A DNA stretch of 34,752 nucleotides from Candidatus Bathyarchaeota archaeon (GCA_903901015.1 CAIUPH010000072.1:1-34752); one strand, 5' to 3'; shown: positions 14,678-23,149, numbered from the stretch's first letter. Translations and numbers: made by a program. Notes: generated by a model from the letters alone, not told the origin.

Positions 14678-15564
14678 GATGTTAAGCTAACTCGTGTTGT
14701 GTCTTCTTCATGCCCCAAAATATGCTTCTCGCCCCGAAGCCGCAACGTGTAATCCATGGCTGGTCCGTCGCAGAGCAAAAAATCGTTAGGCATGTAGTTG
14801 CCAAAAGAAAAGAAACTGGCTTTCGCGTCTGCACCCAGATACCTGAGGAAATCCACGAATTGCCCCGGACCCATGGTTGAGGGAGCAACTAGGGCAACAT
14901 CGAAGTTTCTCAGAAACGGTTTCCAAGTGAATGAATCCATTCCGGCGGCTCCCACTACGCCAATGACCTCTTCTATATGGGTTCTGCCCAGCTGACGCTC
15001 AAGGGAAACCTGCACGTTTTTGAAGCCTTCACCATGCGTTGAAACATACGCCTTTAACAGGCTTGCGTCGTTGAAGCCGGTTGTGCCGCTTTCAAGCTGC
15101 GCCACGGCTTGCGCTGAACCATGCATTATCGACAGCGGCGTCTTTTCCACAACTACTTTCAGGGGGAACCATGGTGAACGCAGAAGAAACACCCAAACGT
15201 CGGTTGCGTAGGGCAGGTCAAACTGGATTGCGGGCGCCTTGATTTGCCCAGTCAGGTTGGTTCTTACGATGCCTGCGGCTGGAAACATTCGGTTACCTAA
15301 GTCCACGTTGATGACTTGTGTTTGGTCGGCCTCCGCTTTGGTCTCGTTGTACTGCGCTGGGGTTGGGTCGATGAGTCTTGGGGTAAACTGCCAATGCGTA
15401 CTCTTTCCCGTTGATACCCACATGAAGTCTAAGGTGGCTGAGCCAACGTATACCGCTCGGGGCTTGATGGGTGAGGCGCTGCGGACGCTAACGGATGTGG
15501 TTCCGCCCTGGGAAACATTAACCCATGCTTCCTGTCCACCAGTCATGTTGTAAGAAGGTGCCAA
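14674..15564 (-). CDS. Hypothetical protein, 296 residues, beta-rich
   Basis: I do not recognise this protein. It has no signal peptide or membrane span and reads as mixed beta structure, with a first half rich in short strands (EAWVNVSQGGTTSVSVRSAS) and a second half containing LRNFDVALVAPSTMGPGQF. The start is TTG at 15564 with AGGAG about 11 bases upstream; the alternative is an ATG six codons in. It is convergent with the gene at 14450 and divergent from the one at 15701. Confidence 0.6.
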   Translation of the reverse strand: MAPSYNMTGGQEAWVNVSQGGTTSVSVRSASPIKPRAVYVGSATLDFMWVSTGKSTHWQFTPRLIDPTPAQYNETKAEADQTQVINVDLGNRMFPAAGIVRTNLTGQIKAPAIQFDLPYATDVWVFLLRSPWFPLKVVVEKTPLSIMHGSAQAVAQLESGTTGFNDASLLKAYVSTHGEGFKNVQVSLERQLGRTHIEEVIGVVGAAGMDSFTWKPFLRNFDVALVAPSTMGPGQFVDFLRYLGADAKASFFSFGNYMPNDFLLCDGPAMDYTLRLRGEKHILGHEEDTTRVSLTS

Positions 15565-15700
15565 CGATTGTTTTCTCCTGTGATAAGTCGCTATGCGGCT
15601 CTGGCGATTTATGGGTTTTGCAGTTTTCCTGTTTCAAAATATCTGATTTTGCATTGTAAATCTTAAATCTTATATTCCCAACCGAATCAATTACGTCTCT

Positions 15701-16435
15701 ATGTCATTTCCAAAGGGCATCACTTGGAGGCAGCCCGCGGTTTTTGCAGCGGCGACGCTTGTCTGTACTGTTTTGGCTATTTGGGCGGTTGTCGCTGCGC
15801 CAGTCGGGTCGTTTGCGGGTGTCTCGGGATTATACATTGCCGCGGCAGTCTATGTGCCGTTGGCGCTTTGGTTTGGAGTCTGGGGCTGCTTCGCAGGTTA
15901 CCTTAGCTGCATCTTCATGGGGTTGTACCTTGGCTACTCAGTTCCGTTTGTGATGGTTTGGGCGCTGGCGGATTTCTTCGAAGGGTTTATTCCCTTGCTG
16001 ATTTACCGGTCAATCAAAGCTAAACCAACGCTGCAGCTCAACCGCCCCAAAATGACTTACGGCTTAAACGCGCTCCTCGCAGTCGACTTGGTCGGCTCAG
16101 GCGCAGCTCTCATGCTGTCTTACACCACAATCTTCGTGGCTACCTTCATCGTCGGCATCCTGCTTCTCGTGGTTCAGGCGTCGGTTGAAGACCGCAAAAC
16201 ATGGATAACATGGTTAATCGTCGGTGTATTCCTGGCGAGTTTGGTTTCAGGAGTGTTCGGCGTCGGCGCATTGGTTGCGTTCGGCTTTGTTCCTGCGTCA
16301 GCTTTCACCACGGCCTTTTCTGGAAGGGTTTTCGGAGACATTATAGTGCTGGCAACACTTGGCACGATACTCACAGTTGCGTTAACGCCGATTATCATGA
16401 AGTCGCGGGTTTACGTTCGAAGATTCTTCTCTTAA
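15701..16435 (+). CDS. Integral membrane protein, possibly ECF-transporter S-component-like
   Basis: The 244-residue product has six or seven hydrophobic segments. The order, with an early GVSGLYIAAAVYVPLALWFG helix, a glycine-rich GCFAGYLSCIFMGLYLGYSV and VPFVMVWALADFFEGFIP, resembles substrate-binding components of energy-coupling-factor vitamin transporters, but no ATPase or T-component gene is nearby, so this is only a suggestion. A TTATATT element about 28 bases before the ATG fits a leaderless start. The stop overlaps the convergent peptidase gene by four bases. Confidence 0.65.
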   Translation: MSFPKGITWRQPAVFAAATLVCTVLAIWAVVAAPVGSFAGVSGLYIAAAVYVPLALWFGVWGCFAGYLSCIFMGLYLGYSVPFVMVWALADFFEGFIPLLIYRSIKAKPTLQLNRPKMTYGLNALLAVDLVGSGAALMLSYTTIFVATFIVGILLLVVQASVEDRKTWITWLIVGVFLASLVSGVFGVGALVAFGFVPASAFTTAFSGRVFGDIIVLATLGTILTVALTPIIMKSRVYVRRFFS

Positions 16436-17073
16436 CACGTTCCGTTGAATAGTTGCCGCTCGCCCTTATGGAACAAGTAGACGTTGTTAATGACGGATAA
16501 GGATCCGTTGTCAGAGATTATTGCTGAATCTTTCGGCACAGCAAAAATATCCGCAGACTTCGACAACGCTATCAGTTTTTCGTCCTTGCCCAACTTGTAA
16601 TGCGCCTTAAACGTCAGATCCACAAGCCCTAACCCATCGATAACGGTGACTTCCGAAGTGCTTCGGCAAGTTATCAGGCATTTTTTGCAAAGCGCCAACG
16701 CACCCGCGCTTCTGCCCACGATGACTCCTTCAAAATCCCTGAGTAAACTGCGGATGCCCGATTTTTTTAGGCGCTCAACCAAAACCGTGGGAACCCCACC
16801 CGTCAAGTAAACGAGGTCGGATTCAGAGAGTTTTTCTTTTATCTCATCAAATGTACAGGAGTAGTCAACTGTGTTTACTGTGAGGGCGCCTAGGCTTCTG
16901 AAGTAATCGAACATGAGTTTGCTTTTGGGGTAGGTTTTGTCAAACGATGCTCTTGCCCAAGCAAACACGAGGACCCGCGGCGTCTTTCCCGCATCGTCGA
17001 AGGCACATAGATTTATTTCTTCTGCGTCTCGTTTATGGGTGTTTTCTCCACCCAAAAGATAGTACTTGGGCAT
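16432..17073 (-). CDS. Peptidase S51 (dipeptidase E-like)
   Basis: The 213-residue product belongs to the class I glutamine-amidotransferase-like fold of peptidase E and cyanophycinase, serine peptidases that split aspartyl dipeptides or related substrates. Seen: DLVYLTGGVPTVL (87-99), the nucleophile elbow VGRSAGAL with S122, and FKAHYKLG with H158. In Salmonella PepE the Ser and His are at almost the same numbers (120 and 157). The acidic third residue is not certain. Length is normal for the family. The start is ATG. Substrate not predictable. Confidence 0.82.
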   Translation of the reverse strand: MPKYYLLGGENTHKRDAEEINLCAFDDAGKTPRVLVFAWARASFDKTYPKSKLMFDYFRSLGALTVNTVDYSCTFDEIKEKLSESDLVYLTGGVPTVLVERLKKSGIRSLLRDFEGVIVGRSAGALALCKKCLITCRSTSEVTVIDGLGLVDLTFKAHYKLGKDEKLIALSKSADIFAVPKDSAIISDNGSLSVINNVYLFHKGERQLFNGTC

Positions 17074-17122
17074 ACAAGGCTTGATGTTTTATGGTTTAAA
17101 AAAGTTAACCCTAAACTGAGGT

Positions 17123-17578
17123 TCAATTGACTATTTCCCGATAAGCTCTCAGCTGCGGCTCGCGGGATTCGTCCAGCATGTAAATGGTTTTTAAGCCCTC
17201 GTTTACCTGCAGCACAAACTCGGTCTTGCCCAATGTCTTCATTTGCCATGTCAACGCCTGCGAAGATATCGCGACTTCATCGGCTAACTTTCCATGCGAC
17301 AACTCCCCTTTGCAAAGGAGCGCTTCGAGGATTCTTTTCGCCGTCTTATGCCGCAACAGACAAATCGCCGATGTCTCGCGTTTTTAGAAGCGTTTAGCGG
17401 CAAAGAACCGTTTATAGCGGCCATCGCGGACAAACGAAACCAGCCCCGAGCTGACGAGAACGCCCAAATGGTACTCTGCCAACCCAAGGGGAAAGCAAAG
17501 CGCTGAACTTAATGCTCTGAATTGTACGCCGGGGTTCTGGCTGATGAAGTCGAAGATTTGGCTACGGGTGCAGTTTTC
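17123..17578 (-). pseudogene. Broken double winged-helix transcription regulator
   Basis: On the minus strand one frame runs from 17578 to a stop at 17123 with a single TAA at 17384-17386. Before the stop it reads ENCTRSQIFDFISQNPGVQF, later YHLGVLVSSGLVSFVRDG and YKRFFAAKRF. After the stop it reads KRETSAICLLRHKTAKRILE and LADEVAISSQALTWQMKTLG. This is the usual archaeal protein with two winged-helix domains in tandem, each ending in a wing. No ATG, GTG or TTG is found at the expected start (the codon before ENCTR is TTA). Loss of start plus one stop indicates a pseudogene; the second domain alone could still be made from a TTG at 17356 (77 residues). Confidence 0.7.
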
Positions 17579-17885
17579 TAAAACGGATTGGCTGGAGTTT
17601 GGCGCTTGAACCGAGTGGTTGAGGAAACTCCGAGCGAAGCAGGCGGATTAACCATTGAAGGAAAAAACAAATGGGTTACTTTGATACAGAACGCAAGCAA
17701 AAAAAGTTAGTATTCTATTCTTTTTTCTTTTCTCTAACATCATTATGAAAATTTAACTTTTAACCTAAAAACATAAAACATAATTTCACACAATAATAAC
17801 TTATGTCAAGAAAAATTGAATACCCTGTTTATAAACAGAAGGCAGTTAACCAAAGAAAATAAACCAGCTTGTTTGCTTTGTCAAT
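17579..17885. other. Gene-free spacer
   Basis: No gene is supported. It contains GAG-GAAA-CTC, a small GNRA hairpin near 17625, inside TGGTTGA...TTAACCA, but these do not extend into a known RNA. From 17690 the sequence becomes A/T-rich with T runs. Confidence 0.35.
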
Positions 17886-18050
17886 TTAGGCCCTCTTCAC
17901 AGCTTGAGAACACACACGATTTCGAGGATTAGTTTTATAGCCCAATTTACATCTAAAACCTTTGAAATGGCTGCAATCTACACAAAAAACGGGAATTTGA
18001 TACAGTGACTTTGCGGATTCCAAAGAATACTCCAAGTTGTTTTTCCTCAA
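17886..18050 (-). CDS. Small four-cysteine (zinc-ribbon-like) protein
   Basis: A minus-strand frame from TTG at 18050 encodes 54 residues ending FCVDCSHFKGFRCKLGYK and NPRNRVCSQAVKRA. The cysteines follow C-x2-C-x7-C-x12-C, and the CKLGYKTNPRNRVC part resembles small archaeal cysteine proteins that end in a PR-x-R/A-C block; this is from memory of the pattern, not a search. The frame is closed by TAG three codons before the first possible start. It is the only frame with protein character in the 850 bases around it. Confidence 0.5.
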   Translation of the reverse strand: MRKNNLEYSLESAKSLYQIPVFCVDCSHFKGFRCKLGYKTNPRNRVCSQAVKRA

Positions 18051-18409
18051 AAATGATTGTACCTATTGATGTATAGTACTTATGAACGGGTAATCTGAAT
18101 CAAAAATACACCTCTGATCTACTGCGCCCAATGAAAAGATAGCAAAACAAGAAGTTCTTTACGCAAGAATATGCCCTAACCCTAAATGCAATGTTGTGTT
18201 TTATGACCGAGAATATGGTGAAGCATTGAGACCTTAATCTCCCTAACTTTTTATTTTTGTCTCTCTGTAGTAAAAACGAGTATCCCACGAAAGTTTACAT
18301 GAACCCCCAAACAGAAGAAGAGTTGACAGAACCGAGGGGAGGTCGCCGAGAGCACTATAGCTCCTGTGACTACTCGGGTGCAATCACACATACTTAATTC
18401 CTTAAAACA
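18051..18409. other. Gene-free spacer
   Basis: No supported gene. The last third is G/C-richer than its surroundings (18330-18385) and contains GAGC-ACTATA-GCTC and CCGAG/CTCGG pairs, which might form a small structure upstream of the cupin gene. I see no tRNA or C/D-box pattern. Confidence 0.3.
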
Positions 18410-18427
18410 TCACCAGTCAAGTGGTGA
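18410..18427 (+). promoter_or_regulatory. Inverted repeat just before the cupin start
   Basis: TCACCA (18410-18415) pairs with TGGTGA (18422-18427), nine bases before the ATG at 18437. As DNA it could be an operator; as RNA it would hide the start region. Confidence 0.3.
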
Positions 18428-18436
18428 ATTGTTTTT

Positions 18437-18742
18437 ATGAAAGAAAATATGCTCAACCCCTTGGAAGTTGCAGGCAGTGTGTACAAGTTCAAGATGGAAA
18501 ACGACCGCGTACGCGTGCTCAACCCAACTTTTAAGCCAGGCGACAAAGCCGTAATGCACCATCACCCCGACCACGTTGTCTATGTGCTTGCAGCCGGAAA
18601 AATGAAACTGACTTCAATGGGCAAAACCGACGTTTTAGACCTTAAAGCTGGCGACGCAATCTTCATAAACGCTCAGTCGCATGAAGCAGAAAACATCGGG
18701 CAAACCACGCTTGACTTGCTTGTGGTTGAACTCAAGAAGTAA
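18437..18742 (+). CDS. Single-domain cupin
   Basis: The 101-residue product is one cupin barrel. Motif 1 appears as PGDKAVMHHHPDHVVYVLAAG with a cluster of His ligands, and motif 2 as LKAGDAIFINAQSHEAENIG with a further His. These are the metal ligands of small cupins. Such proteins range from isomerases to binding proteins, so the substrate cannot be named. The start is ATG. Confidence 0.85.
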   Translation: MKENMLNPLEVAGSVYKFKMENDRVRVLNPTFKPGDKAVMHHHPDHVVYVLAAGKMKLTSMGKTDVLDLKAGDAIFINAQSHEAENIGQTTLDLLVVELKK

Positions 18743-18783
18743 CGTAAAATAGTCGTTCTACTCTTTATTTTATAGGGATTTTT

Positions 18784-19143
18784 TTGTCTGCAACACTCGA
18801 TCAAGACACCGATTGGAACTACCGAAAAACGGACCAGCGGCTAATCATACTGAAAACCAGGAACGAACAGGTACGCAAAGCGGCGGCGCTGGATGTTTTA
18901 ACCAACTTGCCAATTGCCATAAACATTCCAGAAAGCATACCTATGGAAAGCCTGGAGCAGGAAAAAGAGTATTTGGCGCAGTTGAAAGTGTACACGTCAA
19001 AAGACCTCGAGGGAATCGACGTGGAGTTCGTTGGGTTTTTTGATGGATTAGATGTTGACCAAGCACTGGAAGATTTTATTAAAGCGTACTGGGTTTACCC
19101 AACCAAAATACTCTTCGAGTTAGCTGAGGTTGAAGAACCCTGA
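18784..19143 (+). CDS. Hypothetical acidic protein, 119 residues
   Basis: The product starts at TTG (MSATLDQDTDWNYRKTDQRL), is acidic and mainly helical, with a final FELAEVEEP. GGGAT about eight bases before the start may act as ribosome binding site. It follows the cupin on the same strand with a 41-base gap and a T-rich spacer. No family recognised. Confidence 0.55.
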   Translation: MSATLDQDTDWNYRKTDQRLIILKTRNEQVRKAAALDVLTNLPIAINIPESIPMESLEQEKEYLAQLKVYTSKDLEGIDVEFVGFFDGLDVDQALEDFIKAYWVYPTKILFELAEVEEP

Positions 19144-19154
19144 GCCATTGTTAG

Positions 19155-19682
19155 TTAAGTGAAAGTAACTGTTCCAGCAACACCAGATAACGCAGCAGTG
19201 GATAACTCGTAAGCCATAACGTATGGATCAGGAATTGGGGGAACATGCTTAACTCCGAAGAGAACAGACGATTTAAAACCAAACCTGCCGTAGTATTCGG
19301 GGGAGCCGACCACAAAAATGGCTTTGTACCCCATGTGTTTAGCTAAACGGAAGCTTTCATTGACGAGTTTTGAACCGATTCCACGTTTACGATACTCCAA
19401 CGCAACACAAAGCGGCGCTATTAGAAGCCCCTCAAATTTAGCGTCCACCATCTCGACGTAGGTTTTAGTCAGCATAATGTGCCCGACCAGTTTTGCGTCT
19501 TCTTCCGCGACTATGGCAAGTTCGGGGATGTAATTGCCGCTGGCACGCAGTTGGTTAACGTAGTTTTGTTCGTTTCCATTAGATACTTTGGCGGTTTGAA
19601 AAGCAACTTTAACTAAATCATAAATTTCTCGAAATTCAGAAGGCTTTTCTTGCCTTATCATCAAAAGTTCATCGTCCAACAA
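19155..19682 (-). CDS. GNAT-family N-acetyltransferase (YhbS-like)
   Basis: The 175-residue product is an acetyl-CoA-dependent acyltransferase. Motif A is LCVALEYRKRGIGSKLV (R-x-x-G-x-G at 98-104), followed by the AIFVVGSPEYYGRFGFK block, typical of the YhbS branch, where a Pro-x-Tyr-Y-x-RFGF motif follows the fourth strand. The start is TTG at 19682; an ATG seven codons on is the alternative. It follows FtsY by 12 bases, probably at the end of the same transcript. Substrate unknown. Confidence 0.83.
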   Translation of the reverse strand: MLDDELLMIRQEKPSEFREIYDLVKVAFQTAKVSNGNEQNYVNQLRASGNYIPELAIVAEEDAKLVGHIMLTKTYVEMVDAKFEGLLIAPLCVALEYRKRGIGSKLVNESFRLAKHMGYKAIFVVGSPEYYGRFGFKSSVLFGVKHVPPIPDPYVMAYELSTAALSGVAGTVTFT

Positions 19683-19694
19683 GAAGGAGGGTTT

Positions 19695-20600
19695 TTATCG
19701 GAGTACCATTCCTACGAATTTTTCTGGGTTAAACAACTCAAGGTCCTTGTAGGTTTGCCCAACGCCAATGAACAGGATTGGCTTTTGCGTCACGTATGTT
19801 ACGCTTAATGCTGAGCCGCCTTTCACGTCAGCGTCCACTTTGGTAAGGATTGTTGCGTCGATGCCGACGGCTTTGTTGAATTCTTCCGCCTGCATAACCG
19901 CGTCGTTGCCTATGAGCGAATCCACCACGAAAACCGTCAAGTCAGGACCCACCACACGTTTAACTTTGACGAGTTCATTCATGAGGTTCTGGTTAGTCTG
20001 CATCCTACCCGCAGTGTCTATTAAAACGATGTTTAACCCATGGGCTTTAGCGTGGCTGACCGCATCGTAAGCAACTGCTGCGGGGTCGCCGCCGTAGATG
20101 CTTTTGATAACTCGTATCCCAAGCCGTTTGCCATGCTCCTCCAACTGCTCAATCGAGCCAGCGCGGTAAGTGTCGGCGGCGGCAAGCACCACACTGTAAC
20201 TTTTGTCCCTAAGAAAATGCGCCACCTTCGCGATGGTTGTGGTTTTTCCTGTGCCGTTGATGCCAACAAACATCAAGACAAACGGTTCTTTCTTTTTACG
20301 TTTCTCTTCCGCCATCGTTAGCAGGTCGATGCGTTTGTTGGTTAACATGACATCCAAAAGCACTTGCCGCAAGTTGTCTTCAACAATTTTTTTGCGGTCT
20401 TCCAACCGTTTAACCTGAACACCCGACAACCTTTTTGCAAGTTCATCACAGATTTTATCTGCAACTGGATAAGCCACGTCGTTTTCGGCTAGGCTCATTT
20501 TAAAATCTGCTAAAATAGGAGATAAATTCTCGGTTTTAAGCTCAGTTGTCGTAACCTTAGTTACTAAGCCTTTAAAACCAGACTTTAGCTTCTCAAACAT
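19695..20600 (-). CDS. Signal recognition particle receptor FtsY
   Basis: FtsY is the GTPase that docks SRP-ribosome complexes at the membrane. From the ATG at 20600 the protein has 301 residues: N domain (1-100), then G domain with GINGTGKT (113-120), DTYRAGSIEQL (143-153), DTAGR (195-199) and TKVD (253-256), and closing IGVGQTYKDLELF. The frame is open 41 codons upstream but that part overlaps prefoldin alpha in another frame and is not FtsY-like, so MFEKLKSGFKGL is the start. The acidic A domain is minimal, as in many archaea. Four bases separate it from the prefoldin stop; this aIF6, LX, prefoldin alpha, FtsY order is common in archaea. Confidence 0.95.
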   Translation of the reverse strand: MFEKLKSGFKGLVTKVTTTELKTENLSPILADFKMSLAENDVAYPVADKICDELAKRLSGVQVKRLEDRKKIVEDNLRQVLLDVMLTNKRIDLLTMAEEKRKKKEPFVLMFVGINGTGKTTTIAKVAHFLRDKSYSVVLAAADTYRAGSIEQLEEHGKRLGIRVIKSIYGGDPAAVAYDAVSHAKAHGLNIVLIDTAGRMQTNQNLMNELVKVKRVVGPDLTVFVVDSLIGNDAVMQAEEFNKAVGIDATILTKVDADVKGGSALSVTYVTQKPILFIGVGQTYKDLELFNPEKFVGMVLR

Positions 20601-20604
20601 CGAA

Positions 20605-21042
20605 TTATTGTTTCCCTTCTCTTGCTGCAAGCAGGGTTTCAAGTCTGCTTCTGCCCGAGTTGACGCGTTCAGCCACTTGACTGAACTGTTGCTGCGCTGA
20701 ATGCATGGTTTTTTCGAGTTCATCTAAGCGTTCTTTGAGGGTTGCTTTTGCTTCTGGAAGGGTTTTCTCGACTGATACGCCTGCGCCCAAACCGATGATT
20801 ATTTTGTTTGAGTCTGCAAGCTTCACTTTGACGTAGCTGCTTCCGCCGATGGGAACGAGCATCTCGGTGTTTTCTTTTTCTTTTTCGATGCCGTCAAGCG
20901 TCATGTTGGCGTAGCCGATGTCGGTTAAGGCGGCGTTCACCATGCTTATACGCTGCTGAAGTGCCTCTGCGGTTTGCTCAAGATAACGCATTTCCATGCT
21001 GAGCTTGCGGAGTTCTTCTTCAGCTTTGTTACTGTGCGCCAA
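20605..21042 (-). CDS. Prefoldin subunit alpha
   Basis: The 145-residue product has the prefoldin-alpha layout: an N-terminal coiled coil (about 1-45), a beta-hairpin region with MLVPIGGSSYVKVKLADSNK and IIGLGAGVSVEKTLPEA, and a C-terminal coiled coil. Two alpha and four beta subunits form a jellyfish-shaped chaperone that hands unfolded proteins to the thermosome. The start is TTG at 21042. It lies between LX and FtsY with gaps of five and four bases. Confidence 0.95.
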   Translation of the reverse strand: MAHSNKAEEELRKLSMEMRYLEQTAEALQQRISMVNAALTDIGYANMTLDGIEKEKENTEMLVPIGGSSYVKVKLADSNKIIIGLGAGVSVEKTLPEAKATLKERLDELEKTMHSAQQQFSQVAERVNSGRSRLETLLAAREGKQ

Positions 21043-21047
21043 AACAT

Positions 21048-21275
21048 TTACTCTCCAGCGATAATCTTCTTCAGGATTGGGTTAGTGATTTGGTCGCCGG
21101 AAATTTCTTCTGAACTGATTATTTTTATATGGCATCTTTTCACGCGGTGTCTGCTGCCTATTTCAGCATAGACTCTTTCGACTGCGTGTTCGCTCTTGTC
21201 AGCTAAGAGTTCTCTTGCAAACGATGTAGATAACCTGGGTTTGTGGATTGTGCCGGTTACTTTGTAAGCTTTCAT
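21048..21275 (-). CDS. Large-subunit ribosomal protein L18a/LX (eL20)
   Basis: The 75-residue product begins MKAYKVTGTIHKPRLSTSFA and ends in DQITNPILKKIIAGE, the usual archaeal LX form with one ubiquitin-like domain, shorter than eukaryotic L18a. The ATG overlaps the aIF6 stop in ATGA. It belongs to the large ribosomal subunit. Confidence 0.92.
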   Translation of the reverse strand: MKAYKVTGTIHKPRLSTSFARELLADKSEHAVERVYAEIGSRHRVKRCHIKIISSEEISGDQITNPILKKIIAGE

Positions 21276-21955
21276 TTTTCTTCTTCCTGCACAACATCCA
21301 GTGCATTCCCAATTATAAACATCTCGGGTCCAGTTGTCATAGAACCAGCAACAGCACCGTGGGTATTCGCAAGTAAACCTGTGCCGACATATGGGACTCC
21401 ACAGTTTATTGTGCCGACGTCAACGGGGACTTTGAAGACGGATTCGAGGATTTTTCTTTCCTCGTCCTTGAGCAGCGGATGTGCCAAGACGCCTTTGTTT
21501 GTTGCAGCTGCCAAGGAGCCAACGTAGGGCAACCCAGCGATTTCGGTGGGCACCGCTTCTACGCCTAGGGCTTTGGAAATCTTTGCGATTTCCGTTTCTT
21601 TAAAGCGTGGATCAACCACCGCGCCTTTGTCGGTGGCTAAAATCAGGTTGCCGTAAGCGGTTTTCTTGGAATCCATAATTGTGATGTTGCCTTCAAAAAC
21701 CATTTTTAACGCTGATAATTCTTCTTCGCGGACGGCATGTGAAACCAGCATGCCAGTGGAGTTTGCGCAGACCAGTGAACCAGCCAAAACGGAGCCGGAG
21801 ATGGATGTGTAGGCAAGTTTCACTTGCAGGTAATCGGCGAATTCCTGGGCTTTCTCCAGCGGAACCATCCGTGGAATCAACACTATGTTCTCAGTTGCCA
21901 GTGCATACACGCCTATGCTTGCGCTTCCCACGATGCTTGATAAATAAACAGTCAA
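21272..21955 (-). CDS. Translation initiation factor aIF6
   Basis: aIF6 binds the large subunit at L14 and prevents early joining with the small subunit. The 227-residue protein shows the repeated pentein pattern of five similar blocks, for example SSIVGSASIGVYALATENIV, AAATNKGVLAHPLLKDEE and GLLANTHGAVAGSMTTGPE. Length is normal. The start is TTG with GGGGAT upstream. It is the first gene of the aIF6, LX, prefoldin alpha, FtsY operon. Confidence 0.95.
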   Translation of the reverse strand: MTVYLSSIVGSASIGVYALATENIVLIPRMVPLEKAQEFADYLQVKLAYTSISGSVLAGSLVCANSTGMLVSHAVREEELSALKMVFEGNITIMDSKKTAYGNLILATDKGAVVDPRFKETEIAKISKALGVEAVPTEIAGLPYVGSLAAATNKGVLAHPLLKDEERKILESVFKVPVDVGTINCGVPYVGTGLLANTHGAVAGSMTTGPEMFIIGNALDVVQEEEK

Positions 21956-22509
21956 GAATTAAATCCCCTAATGAATTTGTTGTTAGCGAAAGTCTCACGC
22001 GATACTCCTTTTTTTAGATTGCGGTACTTTCTACGGGTTAAAAAAATATTTTGATACTGATTCGGCATAACGGATGGCTTTCAAAATATTTAGCGTCGGC
22101 ATATTTGGCACTATTAGAAATTCATTGCACAAACCAAAAGGGGTAGGTACTATTGGCTGTTTTCGCGATAGTGTTTGAATTTCTGTGTTTTGGTTTGGCG
22201 AATGTGCTTTGCTGGTGCCCCGACTGCATTACGCTGTTCATTGATTCTTGCACAGAAAAAAACAAGCGATACATGCTTTCACAATCACACCGTAGCCGCT
22301 TCAACATGTACCCATGCCAGAGCATGTGAAGAAAAATGAATATCTCACATTGAAACAGGCGCTAGAAAACGTGCAGAACACAAAACAGGACGCAGGTACC
22401 AAGCAGTCTTGTGTCACCCTTAAAACCGCCCCACCCGCATAAAGACCAGAAAAATCTAAAAACCATGCCAATAAACGACAACAAAAAAACTACAAAAAAT
22501 AAAAAATTA
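21956..22509. other. Spacer between two translation operons, with one doubtful small frame
   Basis: The first 100 bases are the upstream region of aIF6, with an AAAATATTTTTTT element near 22048-22060 on the minus strand. A plus-strand frame of 58 codons runs from TTG 22153 to TGA 22329, preceded by AGGGGTAGG and rich in cysteine (NVLCWCPDCITLF), but it has no recognisable family and I would not call it a gene. The last 90 bases are A-rich on the plus strand, giving T runs downstream of the L31e stop on the minus strand, suitable as terminator. Confidence 0.45.
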
Positions 22510-22974
22510 TTATTGTGTTTCTGCGAGGTAAACGGTTACGTTCCCGTCTTTGTCTTTAGTTATGCGCGTCTTGATTTTACGCGGTGGCTTCTCTATGCCG
22601 CGGTCCCAAATTTTCTCGTTGACTTCTTTGCTAATGATTAGCTGCGGTAGCTCTTCTTCATCTTCTTCGGAAACCTTCAACGCCATTTTCATGTGCCTGT
22701 TAACGAATTCTTTCAGGAGCTGTATTGCGCGGGGGGCACGTTTCTTTGGTGGTCTAACCAGCGCGCGTGATAATGGAATAGTGTAGAATCGTTCTTCGAC
22801 GATTTCTTCGTCTTTCTTCTTTTTCTTAGGCTTAGTTTCCACGACAGCTTCTTCAACTGACGCTTCTGCTGGAGTCTGCTCAGCGGCAAGTTCTGTTCCA
22901 GCTTCTTCTGGCACAGCTAACTCTTCAATTTCTTCGTCTTTTGGTACTTGCTTAACTTTAGTTTCTTGGGCCAT
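22510..22974 (-). CDS. Ribosomal protein L31e with acidic/lysine N-terminal extension
   Basis: Residues about 60-154 are a normal L31e (ERFYTIPLSRALVRPPKKRA, ...DRGIEKPPRKIKTRI). The first 60 residues are extra: a Glu/Ala-rich segment ending in KPKKKKKDEEIVE. Archaeal L31e is usually about 80-95 residues, so the extension is notable; it begins with a clear ATG just after L39e, and no internal ATG precedes the core domain closely. The protein lies near the exit tunnel of the large subunit. Confidence 0.93.
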   Translation of the reverse strand: MAQETKVKQVPKDEEIEELAVPEEAGTELAAEQTPAEASVEEAVVETKPKKKKKDEEIVEERFYTIPLSRALVRPPKKRAPRAIQLLKEFVNRHMKMALKVSEEDEEELPQLIISKEVNEKIWDRGIEKPPRKIKTRITKDKDGNVTVYLAETQ

Positions 22975-22988
22975 TACTCTTTATCCCC

Positions 22989-23147
22989 TTATGCTCTTAT
23001 CTTCCTGGTTCTCCAGTTGCGTCGCTGCTTAGGGTTATTCCTAACTTTACCGTCTGTTCGGGCAATTACCCATGTTGGAACAGACTGTGATTCTTTGCCA
23101 GCTTTAGCTAATCTGAGTTTCTTTCCCGGTGGTTTAACTCTTGCCAT
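22989..23147 (-). CDS. Ribosomal protein L39e
   Basis: The 52-residue frame from ATG 23147 reads [20 protein letters not shown], then [20 protein letters not shown] and [10 protein letters not shown]. The WVIARTxGKVRxNPKxRxWRxxKI block is the signature of L39e, a tunnel-wall protein present only in archaea and eukaryotes. It sits between PDCD5 (two-base gap) and L31e, the usual archaeal order. Confidence 0.95.
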   Translation of the reverse strand: MARVKPPGKKLRLAKAGKESQSVPTWVIARTDGKVRNNPKQRRNWRTRKIRA

Positions 23148-23149
23148 TT

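Noticed and set aside
17600-17700. Resemblance to RNase P RNA (GAGGAAACTCC, later ACAGAA)
   Set aside because: The two words are short, the typical closing GGCTTA is absent, no P4-type pairing is found, and this A/T-rich spacer lies beside a decayed regulator gene.
20601-20723. N-terminal extension of FtsY by 41 codons
   Set aside because: It overlaps prefoldin alpha, has no A-domain character, and MFEKLKSGFKGL at 20600 is a typical FtsY start.
22153-22329. 58-codon cysteine-rich plus-strand frame
   Set aside because: No family likeness, TTG start, and it lies in the upstream region of the aIF6 operon on the opposite strand.
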